The notes beneath the pieces were generated by a model. It made no database searches, was not told where the DNA came from, and worked only from the letters and a program-made list of their open reading frames with translations. DNA of 64,000 bases, taken from Lacinutrix neustonica (GTDB lineage Bacteria > Bacteroidota > Bacteroidia > Flavobacteriales > Flavobacteriaceae). The translations under genes and the position numbers were made by a program. Where the stretch lies: NCBI RefSeq assembly GCF_026625145.1, contig NZ_CP113088.1, positions 3,709,501 through 3,773,500 of the forward strand, written 5' to 3'. Shown piece after piece: positions 1-10,500 of this stretch. Position 1 is the stretch's first letter, and each line of letters opens with the position of its first letter.

Positions 1-893
1 CATTTTTAAAAGTACAAGATGGTTGCGATTATAAATGTACGTATTGCACCATTCCATTAGCTCGTGGTATTTCAAGAAGTGATGCGTTAGAAAATGTATT
101 ACAGAATGCTAAAGAAATTTCGGAAAAAGGCATAAAAGAGATCGTTTTAACGGGAGTAAATATCGGTGATTATGGTAAAGGTGAATTTGGTAATAAAAGA
201 CATGAGCATACCTTTTATGAATTGGTACAGGCGTTAGACACTGTTAAGGGTATTGATCGTTTACGTATTTCTTCTATAGAACCCAATTTATTAAAGAATG
301 AGACCATTGATTTTGTGGCAAAAAGTAGAACCTTTGTGCCGCATTTTCATATTCCATTACAAAGTGGGAGTAATACTATTTTAAAACTGATGAAGCGCCG
401 CTACATGAGCGAATTGTACGTGGATCGTGTGAGTAGAATTAAAGAAGTTATGCCACATGCCTGCATTGGGGTGGATGTCATTGTAGGTTTTCCAGGAGAA
501 ACAGAGGATGAATTTTTAACAACCTATAACTTTTTAAATAACTTAGACATTTCATATTTACATGTGTTTACATATTCTGAAAGAGAGAATACCGCGGCAA
601 CAGAAATGGAGGGTGTGGTTCCTAAAAAAATCAGAGCGAAACGCAGTAAAATGTTACGTGGTTTAAGTGCCAAAAAACGTCGTGCCTTCTATGAAAATCA
701 AATTGGCAGTACTCGAACGGTTCTCTTTGAAGCAGATAATAAATCAGGATATATTCATGGTTTTACAGAAAATTATGTCAAAGTGAAAGCGCCATGGAAC
801 CCTGAATTGGTAAATACATTACAAGAGGTAACATTAACCAAAATTGATGATGATGGAACGGTACGTTTTGAATTTACTAAAGTATTCGCATAA
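1..893 (+). CDS. mtaB: tRNA t6A37 methylthiotransferase MtaB (5' end cut off)
   Basis: Radical-SAM enzyme that adds a methylthio group to N6-threonylcarbamoyladenosine at position 37 of ANN-decoding tRNAs. The window opens inside the gene; the reading frame starts at base 3, and the N-terminal UPF0004 cluster domain lies outside. The first visible residues carry the radical-SAM motif GCDYKCTYC (CxxxCxxC), then VLTGVNIGDYG, typical of MtaB rather than MiaB, and HIPLQSGSN. A TRAM-like C-terminus follows, ending in a TAA at 891-893. No break is seen in the visible part. A hairpin terminator follows directly. Confidence 0.88.
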   Translation, partial: FLKVQDGCDYKCTYCTIPLARGISRSDALENVLQNAKEISEKGIKEIVLTGVNIGDYGKGEFGNKRHEHTFYELVQALDTVKGIDRLRISSIEPNLLKNETIDFVAKSRTFVPHFHIPLQSGSNTILKLMKRRYMSELYVDRVSRIKEVMPHACIGVDVIVGFPGETEDEFLTTYNFLNNLDISYLHVFTYSERENTAATEMEGVVPKKIRAKRSKMLRGLSAKKRRAFYENQIGSTRTVLFEADNKSGYIHGFTENYVKVKAPWNPELVNTLQEVTLTKIDDDGTVRFEFTKVFA

Positions 894-897
894 AAAA

Positions 898-925
898 AAG
901 CTGAAAACTATAGTCTTCAGCTTTT
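898..925. terminator. bidirectional hairpin terminator
   Basis: An 8-bp perfect stem (898-905 with 916-923), flanked by an A-run on the left and T-rich sequence on the right. It lies between two convergent genes, mtaB and the minus-strand GNAT-like gene, and can serve both. Confidence 0.75.
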
Positions 926-941
926 CTTAGTTTTACTCTAT

Positions 942-1248
942 TTAGATTCTTAATCCAACAGGAAGTAAGCTTTTATACTGCCTATTACGTCTAATAAATT
1001 TAGCAATTTCTCGGACTGGTAGGCACCACGCTTAAACTGTCTCCTTCTTTAATATGTTCTAAAACTAATTTAAGGAAATCTGCTGTGAAGTTTTCGTCTT
1101 CAATACCTTCAGGAATAATAAGTTTGGTTAAGAAGATTTTTCGCTCTTGTAGAGAGTATTCAATTTTAGCGAAATGAGTTTCGGTTTTTAATTCAAATTG
1201 ACGTAAAAACTCATTGTCAACTAATTCTGCTGCATCAATCATAATCAT
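942..1248 (-). CDS. small GNAT-like N-acetyltransferase (frameshifted)
   Basis: After repair, a protein of about 102 residues starting MIMIDAAELVDNEF. It resembles the small YjdJ-like N-acetyltransferase family common in Bacteroidota: a short beta-rich N-terminus with an EYSLQERKIFLTK segment and a C-terminus with VVPTSPEIAKFIRR. The substrate is unknown. The frame breaks at 1009-1014, where TCTGG reads as TCTCGG (+1). Repair restores the C-terminal part ending LLPVGLRI and a stop at 942. An upstream ATG at 1287 is possible, but the 13 extra residues look like leader. The family call is from memory of the fold pattern and is moderate. Confidence 0.6.
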
Positions 1249-1362
1249 ATTTTTTAATTTGTTATTGACATTCAAAGATAATGCCAACTATTTTATAGCT
1301 TTACACTTTGTAAAAGTACGAAAAATTATTAGTTAGAACTTTAAAAACTCTGTTAAATACTT

Positions 1363-2024
1363 ATGAATCAAGAGGTAATACACGTTTATTTAATGCCAGG
1401 AATGGCCGCTAATCCTTCTATTTTTGATAATATTTCGTTGCCAAAAAATCAGTTTCAGGTTCATAAATTGCACTGGGAAATTCCTGTAAACAACGAAACC
1501 TTAGCCGATTACGCATTGAGGATGACAAAAAAAATAAAACATGAACAGGTGGTTTTATTGGGGGTTTCCTTTGGAGGAATATTAGTCCAGGAAATGAGTA
1601 AGCACATTGTATTACGTAAGCTTATTGTTGTCTCTAGCATCAAAACAAAAAATGAGCTACCAACACGATTTAAAATTCTAAAAGCGACTAAAGCTTATAA
1701 GCTACTACCCACGCAATTAGCAAGTAATCTCGACTTATTAGCCAAGTTTGCTTTTGGAGAGACCATAAAGAAGCGGGTGGAGCTCTATAAAAAATACCTT
1801 TCAGTAAATGATAAATACTATTTAGATTGGTCTATAGAGCAAGTCATCAATTGGAGTCAAAAAGAGATCATGCCGAAGCGATTCATATTCATGGTGATAA
1901 AGACTTGGTGTTTCCGCATCATTGTATTGGAGATTGCATCACTATAAAAGGCGGAACACATATTATGATAATAGACCGATATAAATGGTTTAATGCACAT
2001 TTACCACAATTAATTTTAGAGTAA
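1363..2024 (+). CDS. alpha/beta hydrolase (frameshifted)
   Basis: Small alpha/beta-hydrolase-fold protein, about 220 residues after repair. The nucleophile elbow GVSFGG (GxSxG) is near residue 70. The acid GDKD and the histidine GGTHIMI are in the C-terminal part, so a full Ser-Asp-His triad is present. The substrate is unknown. The frame breaks at 1873-1876, where CCAGA reads CCGA (-1). Without repair the catalytic Asp and His are lost from the first open frame and appear in an overlapping one. No signal peptide, so probably cytoplasmic. Confidence 0.8.
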
Positions 2025-2076
2025 ATTTATTGACTTTCAGTAAATTATTTCTAATTTTATAGAAAACTACAGGATA

Positions 2077-3019
2077 ATGAAAATTTTAAAGAAAGGATTG
2101 ATGTTGATGGGCTTACTTTGCTTGGCAGCCTTATTTATAAATGCGTTGCAACAAACGCCAACAAAAAACAAAATAAACGAAAATACAGAAAGCAAAAAGG
2201 AGAACGGATATAATGTTTATGCGCTTGAAGTACCGGATTATTTGAATTTTGCGGGTGAGCCTGTGCCTTTAAAAGATCCAGATATTTTAGAACGCATGGA
2301 TAAAGAATTGTTAGTGAACACGTATTGGCAGTCTAATGGTTTATTGATGTTTAAGCGGGCACAAAAGTATTTTCCAATAATTGAACCTATTTTGGCAAAA
2401 CAAGGTATTCCGAGATGATTTTAAATATTTAGCGGTAATAGAAAGCGGTCTAACAAATGCAAAGTCACCAGCAGGTGCGAGTGGTTTTTGGCAAATTATG
2501 AAAGCGACTGGGCAAGAAAATGGTTTAGAAGTCAATGATAATGTCGATGAACGGTATCATTTAGAAATGGCCACAGAAGTGGCTTGTAAATACCTTAAAA
2601 AATCGAAAGAAGAATTGGGGTCATGGACCTTGGCTGCGGCGGCATATAACGCCGGAAATTATGGTGTCTCAAGACGATTAGAGGCTCAGAAAGTAACAGG
2701 GTATTACGATTTGCTACTAGGAGAGGAAACGGGACGCTATGTGTTTAGGATTGTCGCTTTAAAAGAGATCTTAACACACCCGAGTAAATATGGGTTTAAC
2801 TATAGCGAGAAAGATTTATATTCCACGATACCAACCTACAAAGTACCTGTTGATACAGTAGTTTCTGATTTCGCTCAATTTGCAAAAAGCTTTGGCATTA
2901 ATTATAAAATTTTAAAAATTCATAACCCCTGGTTACGTGAAAACGAATTGAATAATAAATCAAGAAAGCAATATTATATCGATATTCCTAAAAAAGGATA
3001 CTATTCTCTGCAGCATTAA
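2077..3019 (+). CDS. MltD-type lytic transglycosylase (frameshifted)
   Basis: Exported murein lytic transglycosylase that would cleave peptidoglycan glycan strands. It has an N-terminal signal/anchor (MKILKKGLMLMGLLCLAALF), a linker, and an SLT domain with the catalytic Glu in VIESGL. SPAGASGFWQIM and AAAAYNAGN follow, the classical SLT motifs. The C-terminus may be a diverged LysM-like segment. About 314 residues. The frame breaks at 2410-2415 just before the catalytic Glu (CCAGA to CCGAGA, +1). The stop overlaps the start of the cardiolipin synthase gene by one base (TAATG), suggesting translational coupling of two envelope genes. Confidence 0.85.
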
Positions 3020-4478
3020 TGATAGATTTTATAAAGGACCATTGGTTTTATATAGCGATCGTAATCAATTATTTATTGGCGATTTCGGCGGTTATTACTA
3101 TTTTATTTAGGAATACAAACCCTACAAAAATTCTGACCTACATTATTGTGTTGGTGTTTTTTCCCTTTTTAGGATTAGTAGTTTATTATTTATTCGGGCA
3201 AGAATACCGAAAGAATAAAATATTTAATAGAAAAAGTGTCCTCAATGAAAAGATTATAAAATCGCTAAATAATGAACTTGAGCATGATAAAAAGGAATTA
3301 CAGGAATTAGAAGACGATTTCTTAAATGACAAAATAAGACTTGTAAAATTACTTCAGAAAAGTGATAAATCGCCGTTAACGCGATGTAATCATGTTGAGA
3401 TTTTAAAAAATGGAGAAGTAAAATTCAAACGCTTGTTTGAAGATTTAAGAGCAGCAGAACAGCACATACACATTGAGTACTACATTATAAAAGATGATGA
3501 CATAGGTGGTGAATTATTGAATATACTGTGCGATAAAGCAAAAGAAGGGCTTGAGGTTCGTTTGAGTGTTGATGATGTAGGCGCTAGTATTTACGGTAAA
3601 ATGAAACAAAAGCTCAAAGAGAGTGGTGTTCAGTTTAATTCATTTATGCCCGTTCTTTTTCCAAAATTTACAGGTAAAATGAATTACCGAAACCATAGAA
3701 AAATTGCAGTAATAGATGGAGCTGTTGGGTATGTGGGAGGTATTAATGTTTCTGATAATTACGTAAATAAGCCAGTAGAGAGAACACTATTGGAGAGATA
3801 CTCATACACGTATAGAGGGTGAGGCCGTTATTACTCTTCAAGTTCAGTTTTTAATGAATTGGAATTTTGTGTCAGACTCAAAAACCAAAATTTCGAAAAC
3901 CTATTTTCCCAATAATCCATGTAACGGTGACGTGGCGGTACAAATAGCTGCTAGTGGTCCGAGACACGGATTGGGCAAATATAATGGACGTCATGTTTTC
4001 GGCGATTACCACGGCAGATGATTATATCTATATTACAACACCTTATTTTATACCAAATGATGAAATAATAATGGCTTTGCAAATTGCCTCTAAAAGTGGC
4101 CTGGATGTGCGACTACTAATTCCGGATAAAAGTGATTCTTGGATGGCAAAACACGCTACAAATTCATATTTACAACGTTTGTTTAATGCCAATATAAAGG
4201 TATATCGTTATACAAAAGGTTTTATTCATGCGAAGACCATGGTGGTAGACGATGTGTTTTCCACGATAGGTACTTCTAATTTAGATTATAGAAGTTTTAA
4301 TATTAATTTCGAAATTAATGCTGTTTTTTACAATACCAAAGTGAGTAAAGAACTCAAAGCCATTTATCTCGACGATTTAGAAAATGCAACTTTAATAGAT
4401 CCTGAAGCTTGGGGCAAGCGTTCAAATTTTGAAAAAACAAAGGAGGCCTATGCTAAATTGTGGGCTCCTTTATTATAA
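3019..4478 (+). CDS. cls: cardiolipin synthase, PLD type (two frame breaks)
   Basis: Membrane cardiolipin synthase that condenses phosphatidylglycerol. Two N-terminal transmembrane segments (PLDc_N) precede two phospholipase-D motifs, HRKIAVID and HAKTMVVDD, each HxKx4D. About 485 residues after repair, the usual family length. Two breaks occur. At 3959-3964 CCAGA reads CCGAGA (+1), restoring AASGPDTDW. The other lies between 3785 and 3803, just before the conserved WRDTH, and does not obviously involve CCAGA. A one-base insertion (giving PVERHYWRDTH) or a two-base deletion (giving RTLYWRDTH) both fit. Starts on the stop of the transglycosylase. Confidence 0.87.
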
Positions 4479-4483
4479 TATAA

Positions 4484-4870
4484 ATGAAAACAAAAATGGA
4501 TTTACAAATGGTGTTCGTACTAATAATCATAGGATTATTAGCAGGTATTTTTAGTGGTATGTTCGGTATTGGTGGAGGTGTCGTTATGGTACCATTAATG
4601 GTTTTCGCATTGGGTTATTCGCAGCATCAAGCCCAAGGGACGAGTTTAGCTGTTTTGGCGGTACCAGTAACATTTCTTGCGGCCTACACGTACCATAAAA
4701 CAGGAGAGCACCCAATTAATTTTAAATATGCACTAGTAATAGCGGCCTGTTTTGTTCTTGGGGGTTACTTAGGGACTAAAATTGCAGTGTCTATAAATGA
4801 AACGCTCTTAAAGAAGATTTTTAGTGTGCTACTGGCTGCCATAGCAATAAAAATGTTTTTCAGTAAATAA
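4484..4870 (+). CDS. half-size TauE/SafE family membrane protein
   Basis: 128-residue polytopic membrane protein with about four transmembrane helices. It has the TauE/SafE (sulfite/sulfonate exporter-like) signature GMFGIGGGVVMVPL near residue 25 and GTSLAVL further on. Full family members have two such halves (about 250 residues), so this is one half, complete by itself with start and stop. It presumably acts as a dimer. The transported anion is unknown. It starts 5 bases after the cardiolipin synthase stop, so it is probably in the same operon. Confidence 0.82.
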   Translation: MKTKMDLQMVFVLIIIGLLAGIFSGMFGIGGGVVMVPLMVFALGYSQHQAQGTSLAVLAVPVTFLAAYTYHKTGEHPINFKYALVIAACFVLGGYLGTKIAVSINETLLKKIFSVLLAAIAIKMFFSK

Positions 4871-4873
4871 AAA

Positions 4874-4897
4874 AAGCTCACCATATGTAGTGAGCTT
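4874..4897. terminator. hairpin terminator
   Basis: A 7-bp stem, AAGCTCA (4874-4880) with TGAGCTT (4891-4897), preceded by an A-run. It lies between the convergent TauE/SafE gene and the minus-strand gene at 4923 and can terminate both. Confidence 0.65.
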
Positions 4898-4922
4898 CAG
4901 AGTTTCGGTTTTTTAAATTCAT

Positions 4923-5503
4923 TTATCGCTTTGAACCCCGGCGTTGTGCGCGCAGAGAACCCCCTTGTCCATAATGTTGATTTGGCATTTGAGCACGTTT
5001 CATATTCGCTTTCATTTCTTTAATCTGTTCTTTAAGCATGCCTTGTTTGTCTAACTTTTCGGCGTCCTTAATAAGAAGCGTGGCTTCTTGCTTTCTACGT
5101 TTAGAAAAAGCAATACCAGCTAAATTGAGTTTAGCCATGGCCATATCTTGATCCATACTTAAACCAAGTGTGACTGCTTTTTTGAAGAATTTTTCGGCAG
5201 CACTCATATCGGTTTGAGAGACCATAATACCTTGTAAATAATTATAATACCCTTGCTGCTTGGTTACTAATGCTGTTTCGGGCTTTTAATTTTATTCAAC
5301 CAGTTTTGTGCACCGTGAAAATCTTGTTTTCTTAACCTCAAAAAAGCGAGTAAAATAAATTCGTTTTTAAAGTATAGAAACACAAAGATTAATGACAAGA
5401 AAATAAACATAATACCATTGCCAATATTGCCTTCAGTAAATTGCCAAATAGCGAGCGCTACAATTAGGCCTGCGATTATTAGTTTAAATATTTTATTATA
5501 CAT
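4923..5503 (-). CDS. membrane-anchored TPR-like protein (frameshifted)
   Basis: About 193 residues after repair. Two N-terminal hydrophobic helices (residues 7-25 and 30-45) are followed by a helical tetratricopeptide-like region (MSAAEKFFKKAV, AKLNLAGIAFSKRR) and a basic, Gly/Arg-rich tail. The frame breaks at 5278-5281, where TCTGG reads TCGG (-1). Without repair it appears as two small ORFs of 78 and 100 residues. This looks like a conserved flavobacterial protein of unknown function, perhaps a scaffold at the inner membrane. Confidence 0.65.
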
Positions 5504-5809
5504 TTTAAAAGTTTTTATTAATTAGTTAAACACTTAGTGGTCTTCTAGCGTTTTATGAGTTATTTTAGAGTGCAAAGAAACTCATTTTTTCTGAAATATC
5601 AATTGTCCAAATCAGGTTTTGTCATGTGATTCAACCTTATTTTATAGTTAAAAGCAATAGTTTTAAGTGTATAACGAGTCTTGATAAAATATTTTTAAAA
5701 TAAGGTTTGTGAAATAAAAAAGTCGTTGTATATTTGCGCTCAGTTTTAGGGAGGATACTTAATACTAAATTAGAAAAATTTACAATTCAGATTTTAAAAA
5801 CATAAGAAA
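5504..5809. other. intergenic region with the rpmH promoter
   Basis: A 306-base gap between divergent genes. The only signal I can support is the rpmH promoter at its right end. I see no ORF or conserved RNA in the rest. Confidence 0.5.
5706..5736 (+). promoter_or_regulatory. Bacteroidota-type promoter of rpmH
   Basis: TTTG (5706-5709), a 19-base spacer, and TATATTTG (5729-5736) match the Bacteroidota sigma-ABfr consensus TTTG / TAnnTTTG. The expected start site is near 5743, giving an rpmH leader of roughly 65 bases. Confidence 0.75.
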
Positions 5810-5971
5810 ATGCCAAAAAGAACGTTTCAGCCATCAAAAAGAAAGAGAAGAAATAAACATGGTTTTAGAGAAAGAATGGCTTCTGCTAATGGTAGAAAGG
5901 TATTAGCTCGTAGAAGAGCAAAAGGAAGAAAAAAATTATCTGTTTCAACTGAAACTAGACATAAAAAATAA
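5810..5971 (+). CDS. rpmH: 50S ribosomal protein L34
   Basis: 53-residue, strongly basic protein beginning [20 protein letters not shown], the universal L34 signature, and ending [12 protein letters not shown], a Bacteroidota-style tail. L34 is a small component of the large ribosomal subunit. It is monocistronic here: a strong promoter lies upstream and a terminator downstream, with no rnpA or dnaA alongside. It is intact. Confidence 0.97.
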   Translation: MPKRTFQPSKRKRRNKHGFRERMASANGRKVLARRRAKGRKKLSVSTETRHKK

Positions 5972-5996
5972 TGATTAACAATTGTTAATATTTTAA

Positions 5997-6026
5997 AGGC
6001 GTTACTTAGGTGTAACGCCTTTTTTT
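5997..6026 (+). terminator. rpmH terminator
   Basis: A perfect 9-bp stem (5997-6005 with 6012-6020), a 6-base loop and a run of seven T. A classical intrinsic terminator 25 bases after rpmH. Confidence 0.9.
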
Positions 6027-6041
6027 ATATCTAAGATTGAC

Positions 6042-6049
6042 TATTTTTG
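6042..6049 (+). promoter_or_regulatory. candidate -7 element of the carB promoter
   Basis: TATTTTTG fits the TAnnTTTG -7 consensus and lies 22 bases before the carB start. The -33 element is only a T-run, overlapping the rpmH terminator tail, so the match is partial. Confidence 0.45.
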
Positions 6050-6071
6050 ATAACTGAAAAAAACGAAGAAA

Positions 6072-8924
6072 ATGCCAAAAAATCCTAAATTAAAATCGAT
6101 ACTTATTATTGGGTCAGGTCCAATAGTTATTGGGCAAGCCTGTGAATTTGATTATTCGGGAACCCAAGCTCTAAGATCTTTAAGGGAAGATGGAATTGAA
6201 ACCATACTAATTAATTCGAATCCAGCAACAATCATGACAGATCCTTCAATGGCCGATCATGTATACTTGTTGCCGCTAAACACAAAATCGCTTGTTAAAA
6301 TTTTAAAAGAGCACCCGCAAATTGATGCTGTTTTACCAACAATGGGTGGGCAGACGGCTTTAAACCTTTGTATTGAAGCTGACGAAAAAGGAATTTGGGA
6401 AGATTTTAATGTGGATATCATAGGTGTCGATATTGATGCGATTAATATTACAGAAGATAGAGAGCAGTTTAGAGAGTTGATGCTAAAAATAGGAATTCCA
6501 ATGGCACCACAAGAAACAGCCACCTCTTATCTAAAAGGGAAGGAAATTGCTCAAGAATTTGGGTTTCCATTAATTATTAGAGCATCGTTTACTTTAGGAG
6601 GAGCAGGAGCTTCATTCGTGCATAAAGAAGAAGACTTTGATGAATTATTAACTCGTGGATTGGAAATTTCTCCCATCCATGAAGTGATGATCGATAAGGC
6701 GTTAATAGGCTGGAAAGAGTATGAATTAGAACTGCTTAGAGACTCAAATGATAATGTTGTAATCATTTGTTCTATAGAAAATATGGATCCTATTGGAATT
6801 CATACAGGAGATTCCATAACCGTGGCACCCGCAATGACATTAAGTGATAGAACCTATCAAAGAATGCGTGATATGGCCATACATATGATGCGTAGTATTG
6901 GTGATTTTGCAGGCGGATGTAATGTGCAATTTGCTGTGAGTCCAGATGAAAATGAAGATATTATTGCTATAGAAATTAACCCGCGCGTCTCACGTTCTTC
7001 GGCATTAGCGAGTAAAGCAACGGGCTATCCTATTGCAAAAATCGCAGCCAAGTTGGCCTTAGGATATCACTTGGACGAATTGCAAAACCAAATTACAAAA
7101 TCAACTTCAGCTTTATTCGAGCCTACTTTAGATTACGTGATAGTAAAAATTCCAAGATGGAACTTCGACAAATTTGAAGGTAGTGATCGTACTTTAGGAT
7201 TACAAATGAAGTCTGTTGGAGAAGTTATGGGGATTGGGCGTTCGTTTCAAGAGGCACTACACAAAGCCACACAATCCCTAGAAATTAAGCGTAATGGTTT
7301 AGGAGCCGATGGTAAAGGATACAAAAATTACGATCAAATAATTGAAAAGCTAACCCATGCAAGCTGGGACCGTGTGTTTGTTATTTATGATGCGATACAA
7401 ATGGGAATCCCCCTAAGCCGTATTCATGAAATCACAAAAATAGATATGTGGTTTTTAAAGCAATATGAAGAGTTATATTTTATAGAAAAAGAAATTTCTA
7501 CCTATAAAATTGAGACCATTGAAAAAGACTTATTGTTAGAAGCTAAGCAAAAAGGATATGGCGACAGACAAATCGCACACATGTTGGGCTGTTTGGAAAG
7601 TCAAGTCTATAATAAAAGAGAAGCACTTGGTGTGAATCGCGTGTTTAAACTGGTGGATACTTGTGCTGCCGAATTTGAGGCAAAAACACCGTACTATTAC
7701 TCCACCTTTGAAAATGATGTGGAAACCCCGGATGGAAAGCGTTATGCAGACAATGAAAGTATTGTTACAGATAAGAAAAAAATTATTGTTCTAGGTTCTG
7801 GACCAAACCGTATTGGTCAAGGTATTGAGTTCGATTATTGTTGTGTTCACGGTGTTTTAGCCGCTGCGGAATGTGGTTACGAAACCATCATGATTAACTG
7901 TAATCCTGAAACAGTTTCTACCGATTTTGATACGGCGGACAAATTGTATTTCGAACCCGTGTTTTGGGAGCATATTTACGATATTATCAAGCACGAAAAA
8001 CCGAGAAGGTGTTATAGTACAACTTGGTGGACAAACAGCGCTTAAATTAGCCGAAAAATTATCACGCTACGGGGTTAAAATTCTAGGCACCAGTTTTGAA
8101 TCTTTAGATTTAGCTGAAGATAGAGGTAGTTTTTCTAATATATTGAAAGACATTAATATTCCGTATCCGAATTTGATATCGCAGAAACAGCCGAAGAAGC
8201 TTTGGCGGTTGCAGATAAACTAGATTTCCCAATTCTAGTAAGGCCCTCATACGTGTTGGGAGGACAAGGCATGAAGATTGTTATTAACAAAAAAGAGTTA
8301 GAAGAACACGTTGTCGATTTATTACGCAGTATTCCTGGCAACAAATTACTGTTAGACCATTATTTAGATGGCGCAATAGAAGCAGAAGCTGATGCGATTT
8401 GCGATGGAGAGAATGTCTATATTATTGGCATTATGGAGCACATAGAGCCTTGTGGGATTCACTCTGGTGACAGTAATGCTACTTTACCACCTTTCAACTT
8501 AGGGAATTTAGTGATGCAACAAATAAAAGACCATACTAAAAAAATTGCCTTGGCACTCAATACAGTAGGTTTAATAAACATACAATTCGCCATTAAAGAC
8601 GATATTGTCTATATTATAGAAGCGAATCCAAGAGCATCCCGTACGGTACCATTTATTGCAAAAGCATATGGTGAACCTTATGTTAATTATGCTACAAAAG
8701 TCATGTTGGGTGAAAAGAAAGTGACCGATTTTGATTTTAAACCTAAACTCAAGGGGTATGCTATTAAACAACCCGTGTTTTCATTCGATAAGTTTCATAA
8801 TGTGAATAAAAAATTAGGACCAGAGATGAAGAGTACTGGAGAAAGTATTTTGTTTATTGACGACTTAAAAGACGATGAATTCTATAATCTGTACTCACGT
8901 CGTAAGATGTATCTAAGCAAATAA
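6072..8924 (+). CDS. carB: carbamoyl-phosphate synthase large subunit (two frame breaks)
   Basis: Makes carbamoyl phosphate from glutamine-derived ammonia, bicarbonate and two ATP for pyrimidine and arginine synthesis. It begins [20 protein letters not shown] and carries two ATP-grasp halves: the first runs to about residue 400, and the second starts with [14 protein letters not shown] near residue 570. 950 residues after repair, ending soon after the second ATP-grasp. The C-terminal MGS-like allosteric domain of the 1073-residue E. coli enzyme is absent, as is usual in Flavobacteriia. Breaks: 8001-8006 (CCAGA to CCGAGA, +1) and 8167-8170 (CCAGA to CCGA, -1); they cancel, leaving a 160-base stretch out of frame. 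carA is not next to it. Confidence 0.96.
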
Positions 8925-8947
8925 GACGGTAGTAATTGTCATTTATA

Positions 8948-8985
8948 AAAGCACAAATGTTCAGTTGAATGTTTGTGCTTTTTTG
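8948..8985 (+). terminator. carB terminator
   Basis: A 10-bp stem (8948-8957 with 8972-8981) followed by a T-run, 23 bases after the carB stop. Confidence 0.85.
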
Positions 8986-9051
8986 CGTTAAAATGTTAAA
9001 ATAAATCGACACCAGCCTTTTTTTTTGTATTTTTAATAAAAATCTACTTAT

Positions 9052-9408
9052 ATGATGAGAAAACTACTCTTTATTTTATTTGTATTCGCAGTATTCAATA
9101 TGACCGCACAAACGACAGAAACGGTTAAGGAGCGTGCTTCTAATGCATCCCAGTTTGAAAGTGCCACTAAATTTTCAATATTTCCGAATCCAGGAAAAAA
9201 TGAAATGAACATAAGCGTATCTTCATTAACAAATGAGGGTTTGGAATTAGAGGTCTACGATGTTTTAGGCAAAAAAGTACACGTACAAACCTTAAATGCC
9301 CTAAGTGCTAAAGTAAACATAGCAAAATGGAATAGTGGTTTGTATTTGGTAAGGTTAAGTTCTTCAAACCAAGAAGCCCACCTCACAAAACGTTTCGTAA
9401 AATTATAA
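9052..9408 (+). CDS. small secreted protein with T9SS type A sorting domain
   Basis: 118 residues: a signal peptide (MMRKLLFILFVFAVFNMTAQ), about 20 variable residues, then almost nothing but a type A C-terminal sorting domain (IFPNPGKNEMNISV ... LEVYDVLGKKV ... GLYLVRL ... RFVKL). Such domains direct proteins through the type IX secretion pore to the cell surface. With so little cargo it may be a sorting-domain stub or an adaptor; its role is unknown. It is intact and flanked by terminators. Confidence 0.85.
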   Translation: MMRKLLFILFVFAVFNMTAQTTETVKERASNASQFESATKFSIFPNPGKNEMNISVSSLTNEGLELEVYDVLGKKVHVQTLNALSAKVNIAKWNSGLYLVRLSSSNQEAHLTKRFVKL

Positions 9409-9436
9409 TATAAACTAATTAAAAACATACATGTGA

Positions 9437-9467
9437 AAAGCTACTCTACAATGAGTGGCTTTTTTTA
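9437..9467 (+). terminator. hairpin terminator
   Basis: A 10-bp stem with one G-U pair (9437-9446 with 9453-9462), then a T-run, 28 bases after the T9SS stub gene. Confidence 0.75.
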
Positions 9468-9490
9468 TTGTTTTAGATTACATTTGTGTT

Positions 9491-10500
9491 ATGCAAAGAC
9501 ACTTTTCTTTTATTATTCCTGTATACAACCGTCCAAACGAAATACAAGAACTTTTAGAGAGTTTTGCGCGTTTAAAAACAACTATAGACTTTGAGATTGT
9601 TATCGTTGAAGATGGTTCAACAGTAACTTCTAAAGCCGCAGTAGAGCGCTACCAACCTCAATTAAATATAAGCTATTATTTTAAAGCTAATTCTGGTCCG
9701 GGAGACTCTAGGAATTATGGTATGCAGCATGCCAAAGGGAATTATTTTATTATTCTAGATAGTGATTGTATTTTACCTGAAAATTATTTAAACGAAGTTA
9801 ATAAAGCGCTTAATAAAAATCGGTGGATTGTTTTGGTGGTCCTGATAATGCTCACGACTCTTTTACTAATTTACAAAAGGCGATAAACTTTAGCATGACA
9901 TCGTTTATGACCACTGGAGGTATTCGTGGAAATAAAAAAAGTGTGGATAAATTCCAACCGCGAAGTTTTAACATGGGGCTAAGTAAATTCGCTTTTGAAG
10001 CCACGGGTGGTTTTGGGCGTATCCATCCAGGAGAAGATCCTGATTTATCTATTCGTTTATGGCAAGAGGGCTTTGAAACAGCTTTATTTTCTGAAGCTTA
10101 TGTCTATCATAAAAGGCGAATTTCTTGGTCTAAATTTTATACTCAAGTGAATAAGTTTGGTATGGTAAGACCTATTTTAAATAAGTGGTACCCGGAGACT
10201 AAGAAGATCACGTACTGGTTTCCTGCTTTTTTTGTAGCCGCAGTGCTTGCGTCATTGATTTTGGGTGCTTTTGGTTATTGGTTTGCACTTTACGGCATTA
10301 TATTGTATTATAGTATCACCTTTATTTTCGCTTTAATACAAACCAAAAATATCAGCGTTGCGCTTCAATCTTTAATGGCCTTATCCATACAGTTCCTAGG
10401 ATATGGCTTCGGATTTTTGAAATCAACATTTTATATTCATATATTGAATAAAAACCCGGAAGATACTTTCCCAAAGTTATTCTTTAAAGAAAACCAATGA
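9491..10500 (+). CDS. family 2 glycosyltransferase (frameshifted)
   Basis: Inverting GT-A glycosyltransferase that would add a sugar to a cell-envelope glycan. MQRHFSFIIPVYNRPNE is the usual GT2 start. The nucleotide-sugar motif is ILDSDC near residue 98, and the acceptor-side motif is GEDPDLSIRLWQEGF. About two to three C-terminal hydrophobic segments suggest membrane association. About 336 residues after repair. The break is at 9820-9823 (TCTGG to TCGG, -1), restoring the conserved DCFGGPDNAH. The start chosen is the ATG before the GT2 motif. The stop overlaps the next start (ATGA). Confidence 0.87.
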
